64,000 nucleotides of DNA from Terasakiispira papahanaumokuakeensis (GTDB lineage: Bacteria > Pseudomonadota > Gammaproteobacteria > Pseudomonadales > Halomonadaceae): positions 1,273,649-1,337,648 of the forward strand of contig NZ_MDTQ01000001.1 of NCBI RefSeq assembly GCF_001709345.1. The letters run 5' to 3'. Shown here piece after piece: positions 52,750-62,017 of the stretch. The position numbers and the translations under genes were made by a program. How positions within the stretch are numbered: the first letter of the stretch is position 1; each line of letters starts with the position of its first letter. The notes below the pieces were generated by a model, which ran no database searches, was not told the origin of the DNA, and was given only the letters and a program-made list of their open reading frames with translations.

Positions 52750-55700
52750 ATGGATCGAATGAAGCGGATGCTTAAAGCGCTGACACGTTTTTGGCCAGCG
52801 GCGATTCTCCTCTGGTTGACCGGGCTTGCGCTATGCGTGCTGGTGTTGCCGTTATGGGTCGCCGAGCGTGAAACGTTATTTCAGTGTATGGCGTTATGGA
52901 CCGCCTTTTGGATGTTGGTGGTGGTGTTGCGCCTCTATTACCGGATTCGGGCTGAGCGCAGTATTGAGAATCTGGTTGAGTTAGAAGTTCAGCGTGATGG
53001 TGCCGAGCAGGCAGGTGACTATCAGGTATTGCGTGAACGGCTGAAGCATGCCATTGCGATGCAGCGTGCCGCCTTGGGCGATTCACGCAGTGGGGCGTCA
53101 CTTTATGAACTGCCCTGGTATCTCGTTATGGGGCTTTCTGCGGCGGGCAAAACCTCGCTGCTGAGCCGCTCGGGGATGACCAATGGCATGGCCGGACAAG
53201 CGGATGCAGCGGCCATGAGCGGTACCCGCCATTGTGATTGGTATTTCGGGCGTGAGGCCGTGATGATCGATACGGCCGGTCGCTATTTGGTCGAAGACCA
53301 GCCCGCGGCAGAATTTGCAGATTTTTTGAAAACGCTGCGACGTAAACGCCGCAAGCCCGCCATCAATGGTTTGGTCTTGGTGGTCAGTTTGCCTGAGCTG
53401 TTGCGCGAAAGCCGCCAAGAGGCGCAGCATTTGGCCGATCAGCTGGCGTTACGGATGCAGAGCTATCGCGAGTGCCTCGGGGTTAATCCGCCGGTTTACC
53501 TGTTTTTCAGTAAAGTCGATTTATTGCCCGGCTTTGCTGACACCTTCTCATCGTTGGATGCTGAGGCTCGTCAAACCCCTTGGGGGATGACATTCGCTCG
53601 TGATGAGATCCGCCAGCAAGGCGTTCACGACAGTTTTAATCAACATTTCCAGACCCTCGTGAGCCAACTGCACCATCATGTCGATCAGGCGCTTGAAGCC
53701 CAAGGCGTTGAGGCCTCCAGTGCTTTGCTGCGATTCCCTGATTATTTCGCTGAATTGGCTGGGGTGTTGAGCGATTTTCTTCGTCGCTTTGACCAGCGTG
53801 TTCATCCTGAAGATGCACCGATGTTGCGGGGGCTTTATTTTACCAGTGCGCTGCAAGAAGGCTCACCGTTACCGGCGCTATTCGATGAGCAGTGCCGTCA
53901 ATCTTTTGCTTTAAGCCCCCAAACCTCCCTTTCAGCGTCTACTGGGCCGCTTGCAAGCGCACCATTGGCCGGTGGGACTGCAGCAGAGCCCTTGTCGGCT
54001 GATGGATTATCCCATACCGGTTCATTCAGTACCTCGCGTGATTACTTTATTCGTGATGTGTTTACCCAGGTCATTTTGCCGGACCGTAATCTCAGTCGTC
54101 AGAATTTGCTGCAACGGTGGTCCCCGACGTTGACCGCAGGTGGGGCGGGCTTGTTGTTGCTGATGGTGGGGTTGCAGGCCAGCTCGACTTGGCATAACCG
54201 CCAATGGCAGCAAGAGATCAGCCATTCTCTGGCGACGATGCAAGTCCCTGGTGATTTGACCGATGAGCAGCAGCTCAGGCTGCTGCAGCAATGGCCGGTA
54301 TTGTTAGAGCAGCAAGAGACTTTTCAAAGTGAAGGCGTGCCGATCACTTGGGGAATGGGGCTATATCAGGGGCAGTCGGTTGGGCCGACCTTGAAACAAG
54401 CGTGGGCCACCATGATGCGAGAGCAAGCGTTGGCCCCGATGTTGAGTCACTTGAAACAGCGCTTGCAGGCGGTCAATGCATTCACGGCTCGACTCAACGT
54501 GCCTGAACGGCGTGATGAGTCTGCCACTGATCTAGAGATGACCGACGAGCAGCGTCATAAAGTGAAGCAAGCGGCTGATGAGGCCCGTCAGCAGGCTCAG
54601 TCGATTGCTGAAAAAGCGGCTCAGCAAATGCAGGAGCAGGCCACTCAAGGGCCGACATTCAGCCGTCCGAGGAGCCTGTCTGATGTGCGCAGTAGTGTGC
54701 GCAATGATTTGGAAGAAAGAACGGTCGATAACGCCCGTCAAGCTTGGTGGTCGACACGCAGTGATGCACGCAATGAAATGCACCAACGTTTAGATCGTGT
54801 AGGGGAGGGCCAGTCTACGCCTCAAGCACCCACCTTGGGCCTTGGTGATGATCCCCGTTTTTCTGGTGAATCCGGCCAGCGGCAGGGGCCGGTGGTGTCT
54901 GATAGTTTGATGACCCAGTTAACGTCAGCCCAAGTCGCGCGTTTGATCGAAGGTTATTCCAGCCTGAAGTTGTACCTGATTCTGACCGAGCCGGAAGCCC
55001 ACCCTGATCAAGCGCCCTTTGTCGCGGAAGTCATGCCCAGGTTATTGCAACAGTTATCCCTTGAGTCTTCTGATGGCGGGCTAAGCGTTGGCGCCTTAAA
55101 GGATTGGGATGAGGCGACGATTCAGGCCAATAGTCAGCTTTATGCGCACTATCTGGCACAAAAAACGGCGCCTGAAATGCCACAGGATGAATTTCTGGTG
55201 GCCCAGTCTCGTAAAAGCCTGAATGCCTTTTTGATGGATAGCAGCCTGGTTGATCGCACCTATCTGCAGTATCAGCTGGCCGTTGAACAACGTTATCGTC
55301 CTTTGACGCTGGCCGATATGGCACCGGATACACCGAATCAACTGCTGTATGCCGGGCGTTCTGTCCCCGCTTTTTATACCCGACAGGTCTGGGAAGACTA
55401 TGTACGGCCAGCCATTTTGGAGACGGTTTCCGGCGATTTAGAGCAGCAATCAGATTGGGTCTTGGATGATGAAGCCATGCAAACGGCGGTGCAATCCAAG
55501 GCACGTTTTGTACGCCAATTAATGAAACGTTATAAGCATGATTATGCGGTCGCTTGGGAGCGCTTCCTGGGCAGTGTTCATGTCGCTGATTTTGACACCT
55601 TAAAGCAAGCCAGTGGTGGCCTAGCGCCGTTGGGCGATGTGCAGGCCTCGCCCTTACGTCAATTGCTTGAAGCGGTGGATCAGAATACGCGTTGGGATCA

Positions 55701-56838
55701 GCGCCTCAGCGAGAAAGCCGATGAAGCCGCCGGTGGTGACCAGGGCTTCTGGACGCGTGTCACCGGGGCTTTTGAGGCGGAAAGTGAATCTGCCGGTGTC
55801 GCTTTGTCCGATCTGCCGCGCATTAATGATGGGGCTTTGACCGCGCATTTCCGCCCGGTTCGTCGTTTGTTAGAAAATGAAGGCGAGTCGCAAACGGCCG
55901 AAGGCTCTTTGTTGAACCATTATTTACTGGACTTACGTCAGCTCAAGGCGCGCATCGATAATATTCAATCCGCGCGCAACCCGGGGCGACGCAGTAAACA
56001 GCTGATTGCCAGCACTTTAGTGGGCGATAAAACAGAATTTACAACATTGCGTGATTTTGTGGCGGCTCAAGTCGATATTTCGCGCTCCTCATTAGTGGCT
56101 TCACTTAAGCCCTTGTTTGAGCGCCCTGTCGAGAATACTTGGCAGGCGTTGAATGGCCCGGCGCGGCATCAGTTGAACCAAGCCTGGGATGCGCAAGTGC
56201 ATGATCCTTGGGAGGACATGATTGCTGGGCGTTATCCCGTCGCCGACTCGGTTAACGAGGCGTCAGTTCGTGATATGCGTCATTTCATCGATCCTGATGC
56301 CGGGGTCTTGGCGAAATTCCGCAAGGATGAGCTCGGGGCTTTGGTCGATGGCCAGGAAGGCGCCCGCTCGGCATTGGTGGATCCGCGCATGTTGCGCAGT
56401 ATGGATAAAGCAGATGCCTTGGGGCGTGTCATTGAAAGCCTGTCGGATCTGCGTAATGGGTTTGAAGTGCGCATGGTGCCCACGCCTGGGGTGACGGATA
56501 TTCTGCTGACCATTGATGGGCAGACGCTGCACTATCGTAATAACCGTCAGGTTTGGGAACGCATGGTGTGGCCGGGTGAGCAGGAAAAAGCCGGGGCGCG
56601 GTTGGACATCGTCACTCGCACTGGGCGTCGCCATACCGTTTTTGACTACCCCAATCGCTGGGGGCTGTTACGCATGATTTACAGTGCCCGGATCACGCCG
56701 CTGGATCGAGCACGTCAACGCTTTAGTTGGGAGACGTTTGCGGGCGAAATCAGTTTTGAAGTGCGCAACTTCGGTGGTGTCTCAATGACAGATTTGAAAC
56801 AGATTCGCTCGTTGGATATGCCGAGGTTAGTGCGATGA
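52750..56838 (+). CDS. tssM: T6SS membrane-complex protein TssM
   Basis: 1362-residue inner-membrane scaffold (IcmF/VasK), rather long for the family. Two N-terminal helices (about 16-36 and 43-64) precede a cytoplasmic NTPase-like domain with Walker A GLSAAGKTS near residue 130 and MIDTAGRYLVED. A third membrane helix near 462-484 (LTAGGAGLLLLMVGLQASS) leads to a large periplasmic part with a Q/A/E-rich coiled-coil stretch around 600-670 and the C-terminal domain that meets TssJ. ATG 52750 has AGGTGGA upstream; a GTG at 52741 is less likely. tagF overlaps its stop by 4 nt. Confidence 0.95.
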   Translation: MDRMKRMLKALTRFWPAAILLWLTGLALCVLVLPLWVAERETLFQCMALWTAFWMLVVVLRLYYRIRAERSIENLVELEVQRDGAEQAGDYQVLRERLKHAIAMQRAALGDSRSGASLYELPWYLVMGLSAAGKTSLLSRSGMTNGMAGQADAAAMSGTRHCDWYFGREAVMIDTAGRYLVEDQPAAEFADFLKTLRRKRRKPAINGLVLVVSLPELLRESRQEAQHLADQLALRMQSYRECLGVNPPVYLFFSKVDLLPGFADTFSSLDAEARQTPWGMTFARDEIRQQGVHDSFNQHFQTLVSQLHHHVDQALEAQGVEASSALLRFPDYFAELAGVLSDFLRRFDQRVHPEDAPMLRGLYFTSALQEGSPLPALFDEQCRQSFALSPQTSLSASTGPLASAPLAGGTAAEPLSADGLSHTGSFSTSRDYFIRDVFTQVILPDRNLSRQNLLQRWSPTLTAGGAGLLLLMVGLQASSTWHNRQWQQEISHSLATMQVPGDLTDEQQLRLLQQWPVLLEQQETFQSEGVPITWGMGLYQGQSVGPTLKQAWATMMREQALAPMLSHLKQRLQAVNAFTARLNVPERRDESATDLEMTDEQRHKVKQAADEARQQAQSIAEKAAQQMQEQATQGPTFSRPRSLSDVRSSVRNDLEERTVDNARQAWWSTRSDARNEMHQRLDRVGEGQSTPQAPTLGLGDDPRFSGESGQRQGPVVSDSLMTQLTSAQVARLIEGYSSLKLYLILTEPEAHPDQAPFVAEVMPRLLQQLSLESSDGGLSVGALKDWDEATIQANSQLYAHYLAQKTAPEMPQDEFLVAQSRKSLNAFLMDSSLVDRTYLQYQLAVEQRYRPLTLADMAPDTPNQLLYAGRSVPAFYTRQVWEDYVRPAILETVSGDLEQQSDWVLDDEAMQTAVQSKARFVRQLMKRYKHDYAVAWERFLGSVHVADFDTLKQASGGLAPLGDVQASPLRQLLEAVDQNTRWDQRLSEKADEAAGGDQGFWTRVTGAFEAESESAGVALSDLPRINDGALTAHFRPVRRLLENEGESQTAEGSLLNHYLLDLRQLKARIDNIQSARNPGRRSKQLIASTLVGDKTEFTTLRDFVAAQVDISRSSLVASLKPLFERPVENTWQALNGPARHQLNQAWDAQVHDPWEDMIAGRYPVADSVNEASVRDMRHFIDPDAGVLAKFRKDELGALVDGQEGARSALVDPRMLRSMDKADALGRVIESLSDLRNGFEVRMVPTPGVTDILLTIDGQTLHYRNNRQVWERMVWPGEQEKAGARLDIVTRTGRRHTVFDYPNRWGLLRMIYSARITPLDRARQRFSWETFAGEISFEVRNFGGVSMTDLKQIRSLDMPRLVR

Positions 56839-57875
56839 GTCAGTCGATGCCGGGTCGCTTGGGTTGCTTCGGCAAGTTGCCATCGCATGCGGATTTCATC
56901 GGCATCAATGCCCATGATGAAACGGTTAGAGCGCTTGATGGTTGGTTGCAGCGTAGTCTGGTGGACTGGGCGGAGACTGAACCTCATTGGGTGGCGCAAT
57001 TCGATGCCTTGCCACTGAATTTCTTTAGTTTTGTGGATGCGGCTGGACATGGTTTGTTAGGCGGCATGATCAGTTCTCAGGATGCCAGTGGTCGGCGTTA
57101 TCCTTTTTTCGTTTTTCAACGGCTGGAGCCTTCCATTGTGGCGCAAACTGAAGGGTTAGGGCTGCATACGTTGGCCGAGACTTTATCCGGTCAGATGAGG
57201 TCTTTGTTGATTAACGCGGTCCATGGTGGCCTTCAGCCCGAGCAGGTCATGGATCACTTAAGGCCTATGAGTACGCAAGACGTGAGCTTGTACCAACAAG
57301 TGCACATGCGATTTCTGCAGGATTTTAGTTTTGCTGATATTGCCGCCAGCTTGCAGCGTGACTGGCCTGAATTTATTCCTGAGGCCACCTTGCATCGATT
57401 AGCGGCGCTTATGATGCGCTGGCGCGAGCAGCCTGAACGGGGAATGGCGCTATTACCGTTACCTGCAGAGCGCGGATTAAAGCGATCGGTCGCTGATCTC
57501 TGGTTGCGCTGGTTACAGCGAGGGCTGCCGACCGATTCGTACGGGTTAAGCGGTCACGTTTCAAAAGGTCACATTTCAAAAGGTCACATTTCAAAAGGTC
57601 ACAACGGGCCTGAATACAGTAGCTGGCTATTGGATGACTTTATGCGGCCACAATTATTGATTGTGCCGCCGTCATCGCGAGCGGTGCCCTTTTTTCGTGC
57701 CTTACAGGGGAGCGCTGCTGACTCAGAAGTCTTTGATGTTCTGGCGTCTTTTACCGTTGATGAACCCCACCCAGGGCACTTGCAATTACCGGATATGCAG
57801 CAGCCGCTGCATGAGTTTACCGCCGTTTTTCCGGGTCAGAAGCCCGTTGAGATGAGTAACGGATGGAGCCTATGA
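56835..57875 (+). CDS. tagF: T6SS-associated protein TagF
   Basis: 346 residues. The opening GRLGCFGKLPSHADFIGINA, the FVDAAGHGLLGGMISSQDAS and RRYPFFVFQRLEPS segments identify TagF (DUF2094). In characterised systems TagF holds back T6SS assembly after translation, often in partnership with threonine-phosphorylation proteins (PpkA/PppA, Fha); none of those is seen in this window. A 15-bp tandem repeat at 57552-57602 inserts GHVSK/GHISK units around residues 240-255. Overlaps tssM and the next gene by 4 nt each. Confidence 0.93.
   Translation: MSQSMPGRLGCFGKLPSHADFIGINAHDETVRALDGWLQRSLVDWAETEPHWVAQFDALPLNFFSFVDAAGHGLLGGMISSQDASGRRYPFFVFQRLEPSIVAQTEGLGLHTLAETLSGQMRSLLINAVHGGLQPEQVMDHLRPMSTQDVSLYQQVHMRFLQDFSFADIAASLQRDWPEFIPEATLHRLAALMMRWREQPERGMALLPLPAERGLKRSVADLWLRWLQRGLPTDSYGLSGHVSKGHISKGHISKGHNGPEYSSWLLDDFMRPQLLIVPPSSRAVPFFRALQGSAADSEVFDVLASFTVDEPHPGHLQLPDMQQPLHEFTAVFPGQKPVEMSNGWSL
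57552..57602 (+). repeat. 15-bp in-frame tandem repeat in tagF
   Basis: Three full units of GGTCACrTTTCAAAA (57552-57566, 57567-57581, 57582-57596) plus GGTCAC. The period is a multiple of three, so copy number changes would lengthen or shorten TagF by five residues without breaking the frame. Confidence 0.9.
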
Positions 57876-60361
57876 AAGCCTTTCGCTGGTCATTAGTGAA
57901 ATATGCCATATTAAAGTATCTCCCTTATGTTTTAGGCGGCCTGTTCTTTGCCAGTATCTTTTTAATCTGGTGGCTAGGCCAGCTGTTGGGGTTTTCGTCT
58001 TTAGGGAGTTTATTGACGGGGATTGGGGTCTTTTTAGTCCTCTCGCTGGGCTATGTGTTGTTGTTATACCGCGGGATTGGTCAGCAACAGCAGCTTGAGC
58101 ATCTATTGCTTGATGAGGCCGATCGTGAAGTCTTGGATGCATCACCCCAGGATCGTGAAGAGGTCGGGTTACTGCGAGAGCAGTTATTACAGGCCGTTGA
58201 GCGTCTGAATAAGCAGAAAGGGAAGCGCCATGGCATCAATCAGGATGCCCTCTATCAACTGCCATGGTACATGATTATTGGCCAGCCGGCGGCGGGTAAG
58301 AGCACAATGGTCTATCAGTCTGGGTTGAACTTTCCTTTTGCGGATCGTGAGCAAGCCCGAGTCGCTGGCATGGGCGGCACGCGTCACTGTGATTGGTTTT
58401 TCAGTGCCGATGCGATCTTGCTGGATACGGCCGGTCGTTATATGGATCACGAAGGGGATGGCGGTAAATGGAAAGCTTTTTTATCGCTGCTGCGTAGTCA
58501 CCGGCCTCGTTGCCCGCTCAATGGGCTGATTGTTGCGGTCAATATCCAAGATGTGATCAGTGGCACGGCGCAGTCTCGTGAGCAGCTGGCTAAACAGTTG
58601 CGCGAGCGAATTCAAGAGGCGCGTGAGCGCCTTGAGGCCAGCTTGCCGATTTATCTGGTCTTTACTAAGTGCGATCTGATTGAAGGCTTCACTGACTTTT
58701 TCTCCCATTTATCGGCCGATCAGAAGGCCGAGGTGTTGGGGCATACGTTCCCCCATGAAGGGCATGAAACGGTCAACTGGGCTGAGCAGTTTGAACAGGC
58801 CTTTGCCCGGTTGCAGCATCGTTGGGAGGCGATTGGTGAGTATAATCTTGCTCACCGGGATGTGCGCGATACACGAGAAGATCCCGCCAGTTGGCACTTT
58901 CCGTTGGAGTTTTCCACGCTAGAGTCTCCTTTGCAGCAGTTTGTGACCATGCTGACCAATGATAATCCGTATCAGGCTGAACCTCTTTTGCGTGGTTTCT
59001 ATTTTGTCAGTGCCTTGCAGGAGGGAGCGGCGACACTTGGCCCTTGGGCTCATACGGTTCATCAACGGTTTGCGTTGCGCCGTGATCGCAATGGTGAGCA
59101 AGCGGCACGGCGTGAAAAGCCATTTTTTATTCATGAGCTTTTCAGTGAAGTGATTATTCCTGATCAGCACTTGATCAGCCGCTATGCGCATCATGATGAT
59201 GAGCGTCAGCGTAAGCGTCGTTGGCTGACCGCGGCCAGTGTGGCCTCATTGGCATTATGTTCAGCTTGGAGTGTTTCGGCTTGGCGCAATCATCATGAGT
59301 TACGCCAACTGGATCAGCAGATTGATCATGCGCAGGCTTCTGATGCCAATTTCAGTGGCAGTTATGCGCCCTGGGCGACGCTGGATGCCTTACGACAGGC
59401 CGCCTCTCGTTATGATCAGCGCCATTTTGTTCAGGATGAAGTGCCTTGGAGTTTGGGCTTTGGTCTTTACCAGGGCATGGATGTTGAGCAAGCGGTTCGT
59501 CAGCGTTACTTCTCTGCCTTGGAACCTGTGATGCTGGCGCCACTGGCGCATAACTTGACGCAGTCGCTCTACACCTTAACGACGGTCAAGGTCTACAAAC
59601 GCAATACCGATCGCTTGGAAGATGTCAGTATTGAGAGTGTGGCTCAGTATGCTGAGCCTGAGGATAATCAGCCTAGGGCCTTGGCTGAGTTTGGTCGTCA
59701 GACCTTGGATACTTATGAAATGCTCTCGACGACGCCACGGGATGAAGTCGACGCGCGTTTTTTGACTCAGCATATTCCTGCTTTTTGGTATCTGGATCTT
59801 GAAGCGCGCACGCCGAATCCGAAAACACTGGAGCGGACTTTAGATCTGGCAGGGCCTCAGGTGGCATTTTATAGCCAGCAGTTATCGCATCCGGATGTTC
59901 CCCGTATTAATGGCAATGCTTTTTTGATTACGAGTATTCGTAACTATATTGATAGCCTGTTGGAACAGAGTCTGACACGGCCTCAAACGATTATGCTGGG
60001 GTCGGATACTTTGTTTGCCTTTGGCCGAGGCGACTATGCGGGGTTGCAGACTGCCGGTCGTCGGGAGTTGAATGCGGTGGCTCAGCAATTAATGAATACA
60101 CAGAACTTAGGCGAGGTGGTGATCACCGGCCACGCCGACCGTTTGGGCAGTGTGGAAGCTAATCACCGGTTGTCACTGGAGCGTGCGCAAACGGTCCGTC
60201 AGTACTTGGTCGGTCGAGGGATTCCTTCGGGCTTGATTCAAGCGGATGGTGAAGGGAGTCAGCGTCCGCTAGTGACTTGTCAGGAAAACTTATCTCGGGC
60301 CAAGTTGATTAAATGTCTCGCACCGAACCGCCGAGTGGAGATTGAAATTCATAAACAGTAA
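57872..60361 (+). CDS. Fusion of TssM-like NTPase head with OmpA peptidoglycan-binding domain
   Basis: 829 residues. Two N-terminal helices (about 18-40 and 46-66), then a TssM/IcmF-type NTPase domain with Walker A GQPAAGKST (137-145) and LLDTAGRYMDHE, GGTRHCDWFFSAD and TKCDLIEGF. A third membrane helix lies near 455-475. The large TssJ-binding periplasmic part of TssM is missing; instead the last ~130 residues are an OmpA/MotB domain (VVITGHADRLGSVEANHRLS, LERAQTVRQYL, NRRVEIEI). The ATG at 57872 (GGAG upstream) overlaps tagF by 4 nt. It probably adds a cell-wall anchor to the membrane complex, since TssL lacks one. Role is inferred. Confidence 0.9.
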   Translation: MKAFRWSLVKYAILKYLPYVLGGLFFASIFLIWWLGQLLGFSSLGSLLTGIGVFLVLSLGYVLLLYRGIGQQQQLEHLLLDEADREVLDASPQDREEVGLLREQLLQAVERLNKQKGKRHGINQDALYQLPWYMIIGQPAAGKSTMVYQSGLNFPFADREQARVAGMGGTRHCDWFFSADAILLDTAGRYMDHEGDGGKWKAFLSLLRSHRPRCPLNGLIVAVNIQDVISGTAQSREQLAKQLRERIQEARERLEASLPIYLVFTKCDLIEGFTDFFSHLSADQKAEVLGHTFPHEGHETVNWAEQFEQAFARLQHRWEAIGEYNLAHRDVRDTREDPASWHFPLEFSTLESPLQQFVTMLTNDNPYQAEPLLRGFYFVSALQEGAATLGPWAHTVHQRFALRRDRNGEQAARREKPFFIHELFSEVIIPDQHLISRYAHHDDERQRKRRWLTAASVASLALCSAWSVSAWRNHHELRQLDQQIDHAQASDANFSGSYAPWATLDALRQAASRYDQRHFVQDEVPWSLGFGLYQGMDVEQAVRQRYFSALEPVMLAPLAHNLTQSLYTLTTVKVYKRNTDRLEDVSIESVAQYAEPEDNQPRALAEFGRQTLDTYEMLSTTPRDEVDARFLTQHIPAFWYLDLEARTPNPKTLERTLDLAGPQVAFYSQQLSHPDVPRINGNAFLITSIRNYIDSLLEQSLTRPQTIMLGSDTLFAFGRGDYAGLQTAGRRELNAVAQQLMNTQNLGEVVITGHADRLGSVEANHRLSLERAQTVRQYLVGRGIPSGLIQADGEGSQRPLVTCQENLSRAKLIKCLAPNRRVEIEIHKQ

Positions 60362-60431
60362 ATATTAATGAAAGGTGCATTATTGATCGGATGCAATGGC
60401 ATTGATTGAATCACCAGTATGTTGACGTTTC

Positions 60432-60458
60432 GCCGACCTTTTAGGGTCGGCTTTTTTT
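60432..60458 (+). terminator. Rho-independent terminator of the rightward T6SS operon
   Basis: GCCGACC-tttta(g)-GGTCGGC stem followed by seven T, about 70 bp after the stop of the fusion gene. It separates tssJ-to-fusion from the hcp unit, so hcp must have its own promoter. Confidence 0.9.
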
Positions 60459-61339
60459 ATGGGCTTTATCAAGAGTGTGTCAGCTCGACTGTCTACGCTC
60501 TCTATGGCATCAATGCTTGATACTGCGCGCGCTCAATCACAAGTGCAACAGAAGGGTGAAGGCGGTATTTATTTGAGATAGGTGTGGGAAAAATAAGCTC
60601 AAGTGGGCCCATAAGGGTCGGTGAAAGATAAAAAATAATAAGTTTTTTTGCTATTTTTGCCTGTTGTTTTATTGCGACATCAGGGCGGTGCAAAAAAGGG
60701 ACGCTTGACTTTTTTAGTTGTTTTTTATTTTTCGGTAAGGTGGTTTTTTTATGTTTCTTTTCTGAAGGAGTTGAAGGGTTTTTGTGTGGGGTTTTGAAGG
60801 CTTTTTTATTTTCTATCTACTTGATAATTAAGCGTTTTTTGTTTTTTGTAAGTGTCTTTTTTTATGCATGATTGGGTGAGAGGCGGCCCGTAATGGCCTG
60901 TATTTTATTGTCGCATAAAGGAATGCTCGGGGTCGGGATGTGGAGACATTATAAATCGAAATATGCAATATAAATAATGCTTTTCTTGTGTCTAATTATA
61001 ACGACAGCAGCCAAGCGACACACTTTTATCTAACCTTGGTATTCGAAACGCAACTCAGGAAGGCTGTGGCGTATTAGGTCTAAGTAGCAAGGAATGCGAA
61101 ATCCTTTATTGTCATTTCTATGCCGCTTACTCATGGCGCCTCATCCGACAAGCACTGGTTGATATTGGCTGGCTAAGTATAACGTTGAGGTCTGCTATTG
61201 GGCTATGCGAGCGGGTGACAAGGGTTGCCCCTTAATTAGACGATGAGCGCCGAGCGGTAGCTGTGAATTCAGCCAGTGTTGGCCCAGGGCCTTGCGTTTC
61301 ATTCAAAAGTTGATGGTGTTAAAGCGCCGTTATGACGAA

Positions 61340-61363
61340 CACTGGCCCTAGGCAGGGACAGTG
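61340..61363 (+). promoter_or_regulatory. Hairpin in the hcp leader
   Basis: CACTG-G-CCCT-aggc-AGGG-A-CAGTG: two stem parts of 5 and 4 bp with one mismatch, ending 39 bases before the hcp ATG. It could affect mRNA stability or ribosome access. No terminator T-run follows. Confidence 0.45.
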
Positions 61364-61402
61364 AATGCCGACAGTCAATCAAGTCTATGGGAGAAATGGA
61401 GC

Positions 61403-61936
61403 ATGGCATTTGATTCGTATTTGAAAGTCGATGGGATTCCTGGTGAAAGCCTGGACGACAAACACAAGGATTGGATCGAAGTTTTGAGCTTTGATTTCGG
61501 TGCCAGTCAGTCCACGTCAGCGACTGCCAGTTCTGCCGGTGGTGCTTCTGCAGAACGTGTCAACCTGAGTGAATTCCGCATTCGAAAGAATGTTGACAAG
61601 GCTTCGGCAAAACTGTTCGAGGCCTGCTGTAAGGGTCAGCACATCAAGGAAGTCGTCCTACATGTGAATCGTGCCGGTGGCGATAAACTGCGCTATATGG
61701 AAGTCAAAATGGAAGAAGTCATTGTGTCTTCGACCAAAATGGAAGGGACTTCCACTGTCGCCAGTTATGAGGATGTCGTGAACGCTGAAGATGCTCACGA
61801 TTTGCCGAACGAAACCATCAAGTTCAACTTTGCCCGTATCAAAATCACCTACACCCAGCAGAAACGCTCTGATGGTCAAGGTGGCGGTAATGTTGCCGGT
61901 GGTTGGGATCGCTCCCGCAACAAGGTCTTTGCCTAA
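61403..61936 (+). CDS. hcp: T6SS tube protein Hcp
   Basis: Hexameric ring protein that forms the inner tube and is exported in quantity. 177 residues from the ATG at 61403 (MAFDSYLKVDGIPGES), which has GGAG upstream; the frame also extends to a GTG at 61361, inside the leader hairpin. FDFGASQSTSAT..., LFEACCKGQHIKEVVLHVNR and YMEVKMEEVIVSS are normal Hcp parts. A hairpin with a short T-run follows and may set a higher level of Hcp than of the downstream genes. Confidence 0.96.
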   Translation: MAFDSYLKVDGIPGESLDDKHKDWIEVLSFDFGASQSTSATASSAGGASAERVNLSEFRIRKNVDKASAKLFEACCKGQHIKEVVLHVNRAGGDKLRYMEVKMEEVIVSSTKMEGTSTVASYEDVVNAEDAHDLPNETIKFNFARIKITYTQQKRSDGQGGGNVAGGWDRSRNKVFA

Positions 61937-61960
61937 TTTTGATTTAGGTATGACCGCTCG

Positions 61961-61992
61961 GCGCGAGTCCTTTGGGGCTCGCGCATCTTTTG
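61961..61992 (+). terminator. Terminator or attenuator after hcp
   Basis: GCGCGAG-tcctttgggg-CTCGCGC (7-bp stem) followed by ATCTTTT, between hcp and tssA. Partial read-through would explain how one promoter gives much Hcp and less TssA. Confidence 0.7.
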
Positions 61993-62017
61993 TATTTGCT
62001 GATCACAGGTCGATGTC

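Larger units (their letters stand above)
60362..61402. other. Long leader region upstream of hcp
   Basis: Over 1 kb without a supported gene. It starts with a terminator, continues with a strongly T-rich plus strand (about 60640-60870, many runs of 5-7 T), then a more balanced part. It should contain the hcp promoter. A hairpin lies 40 bp before the hcp start. AT-rich tracts of this kind are typical targets of H-NS-like silencers; that is inference. Confidence 0.55.

Noticed and set aside
60502-60693. Short minus-strand open frame before hcp
   Set aside because: 63 codons in an AT-rich leader without ribosome site or family resemblance.
61060-61240. Possible transposase-like remnant (frame reading ...YSWRLIRQALVDIGWLS...)
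   Set aside because: Too short, no start, and no inverted repeats or target duplication around it.
61279-61296. Possible sigma-54 promoter before hcp (TTGGCCC...CTTGCG)
   Set aside because: The GG and GC elements are 11 bases apart; the consensus requires 10, and the -24 element lacks the usual CAC.
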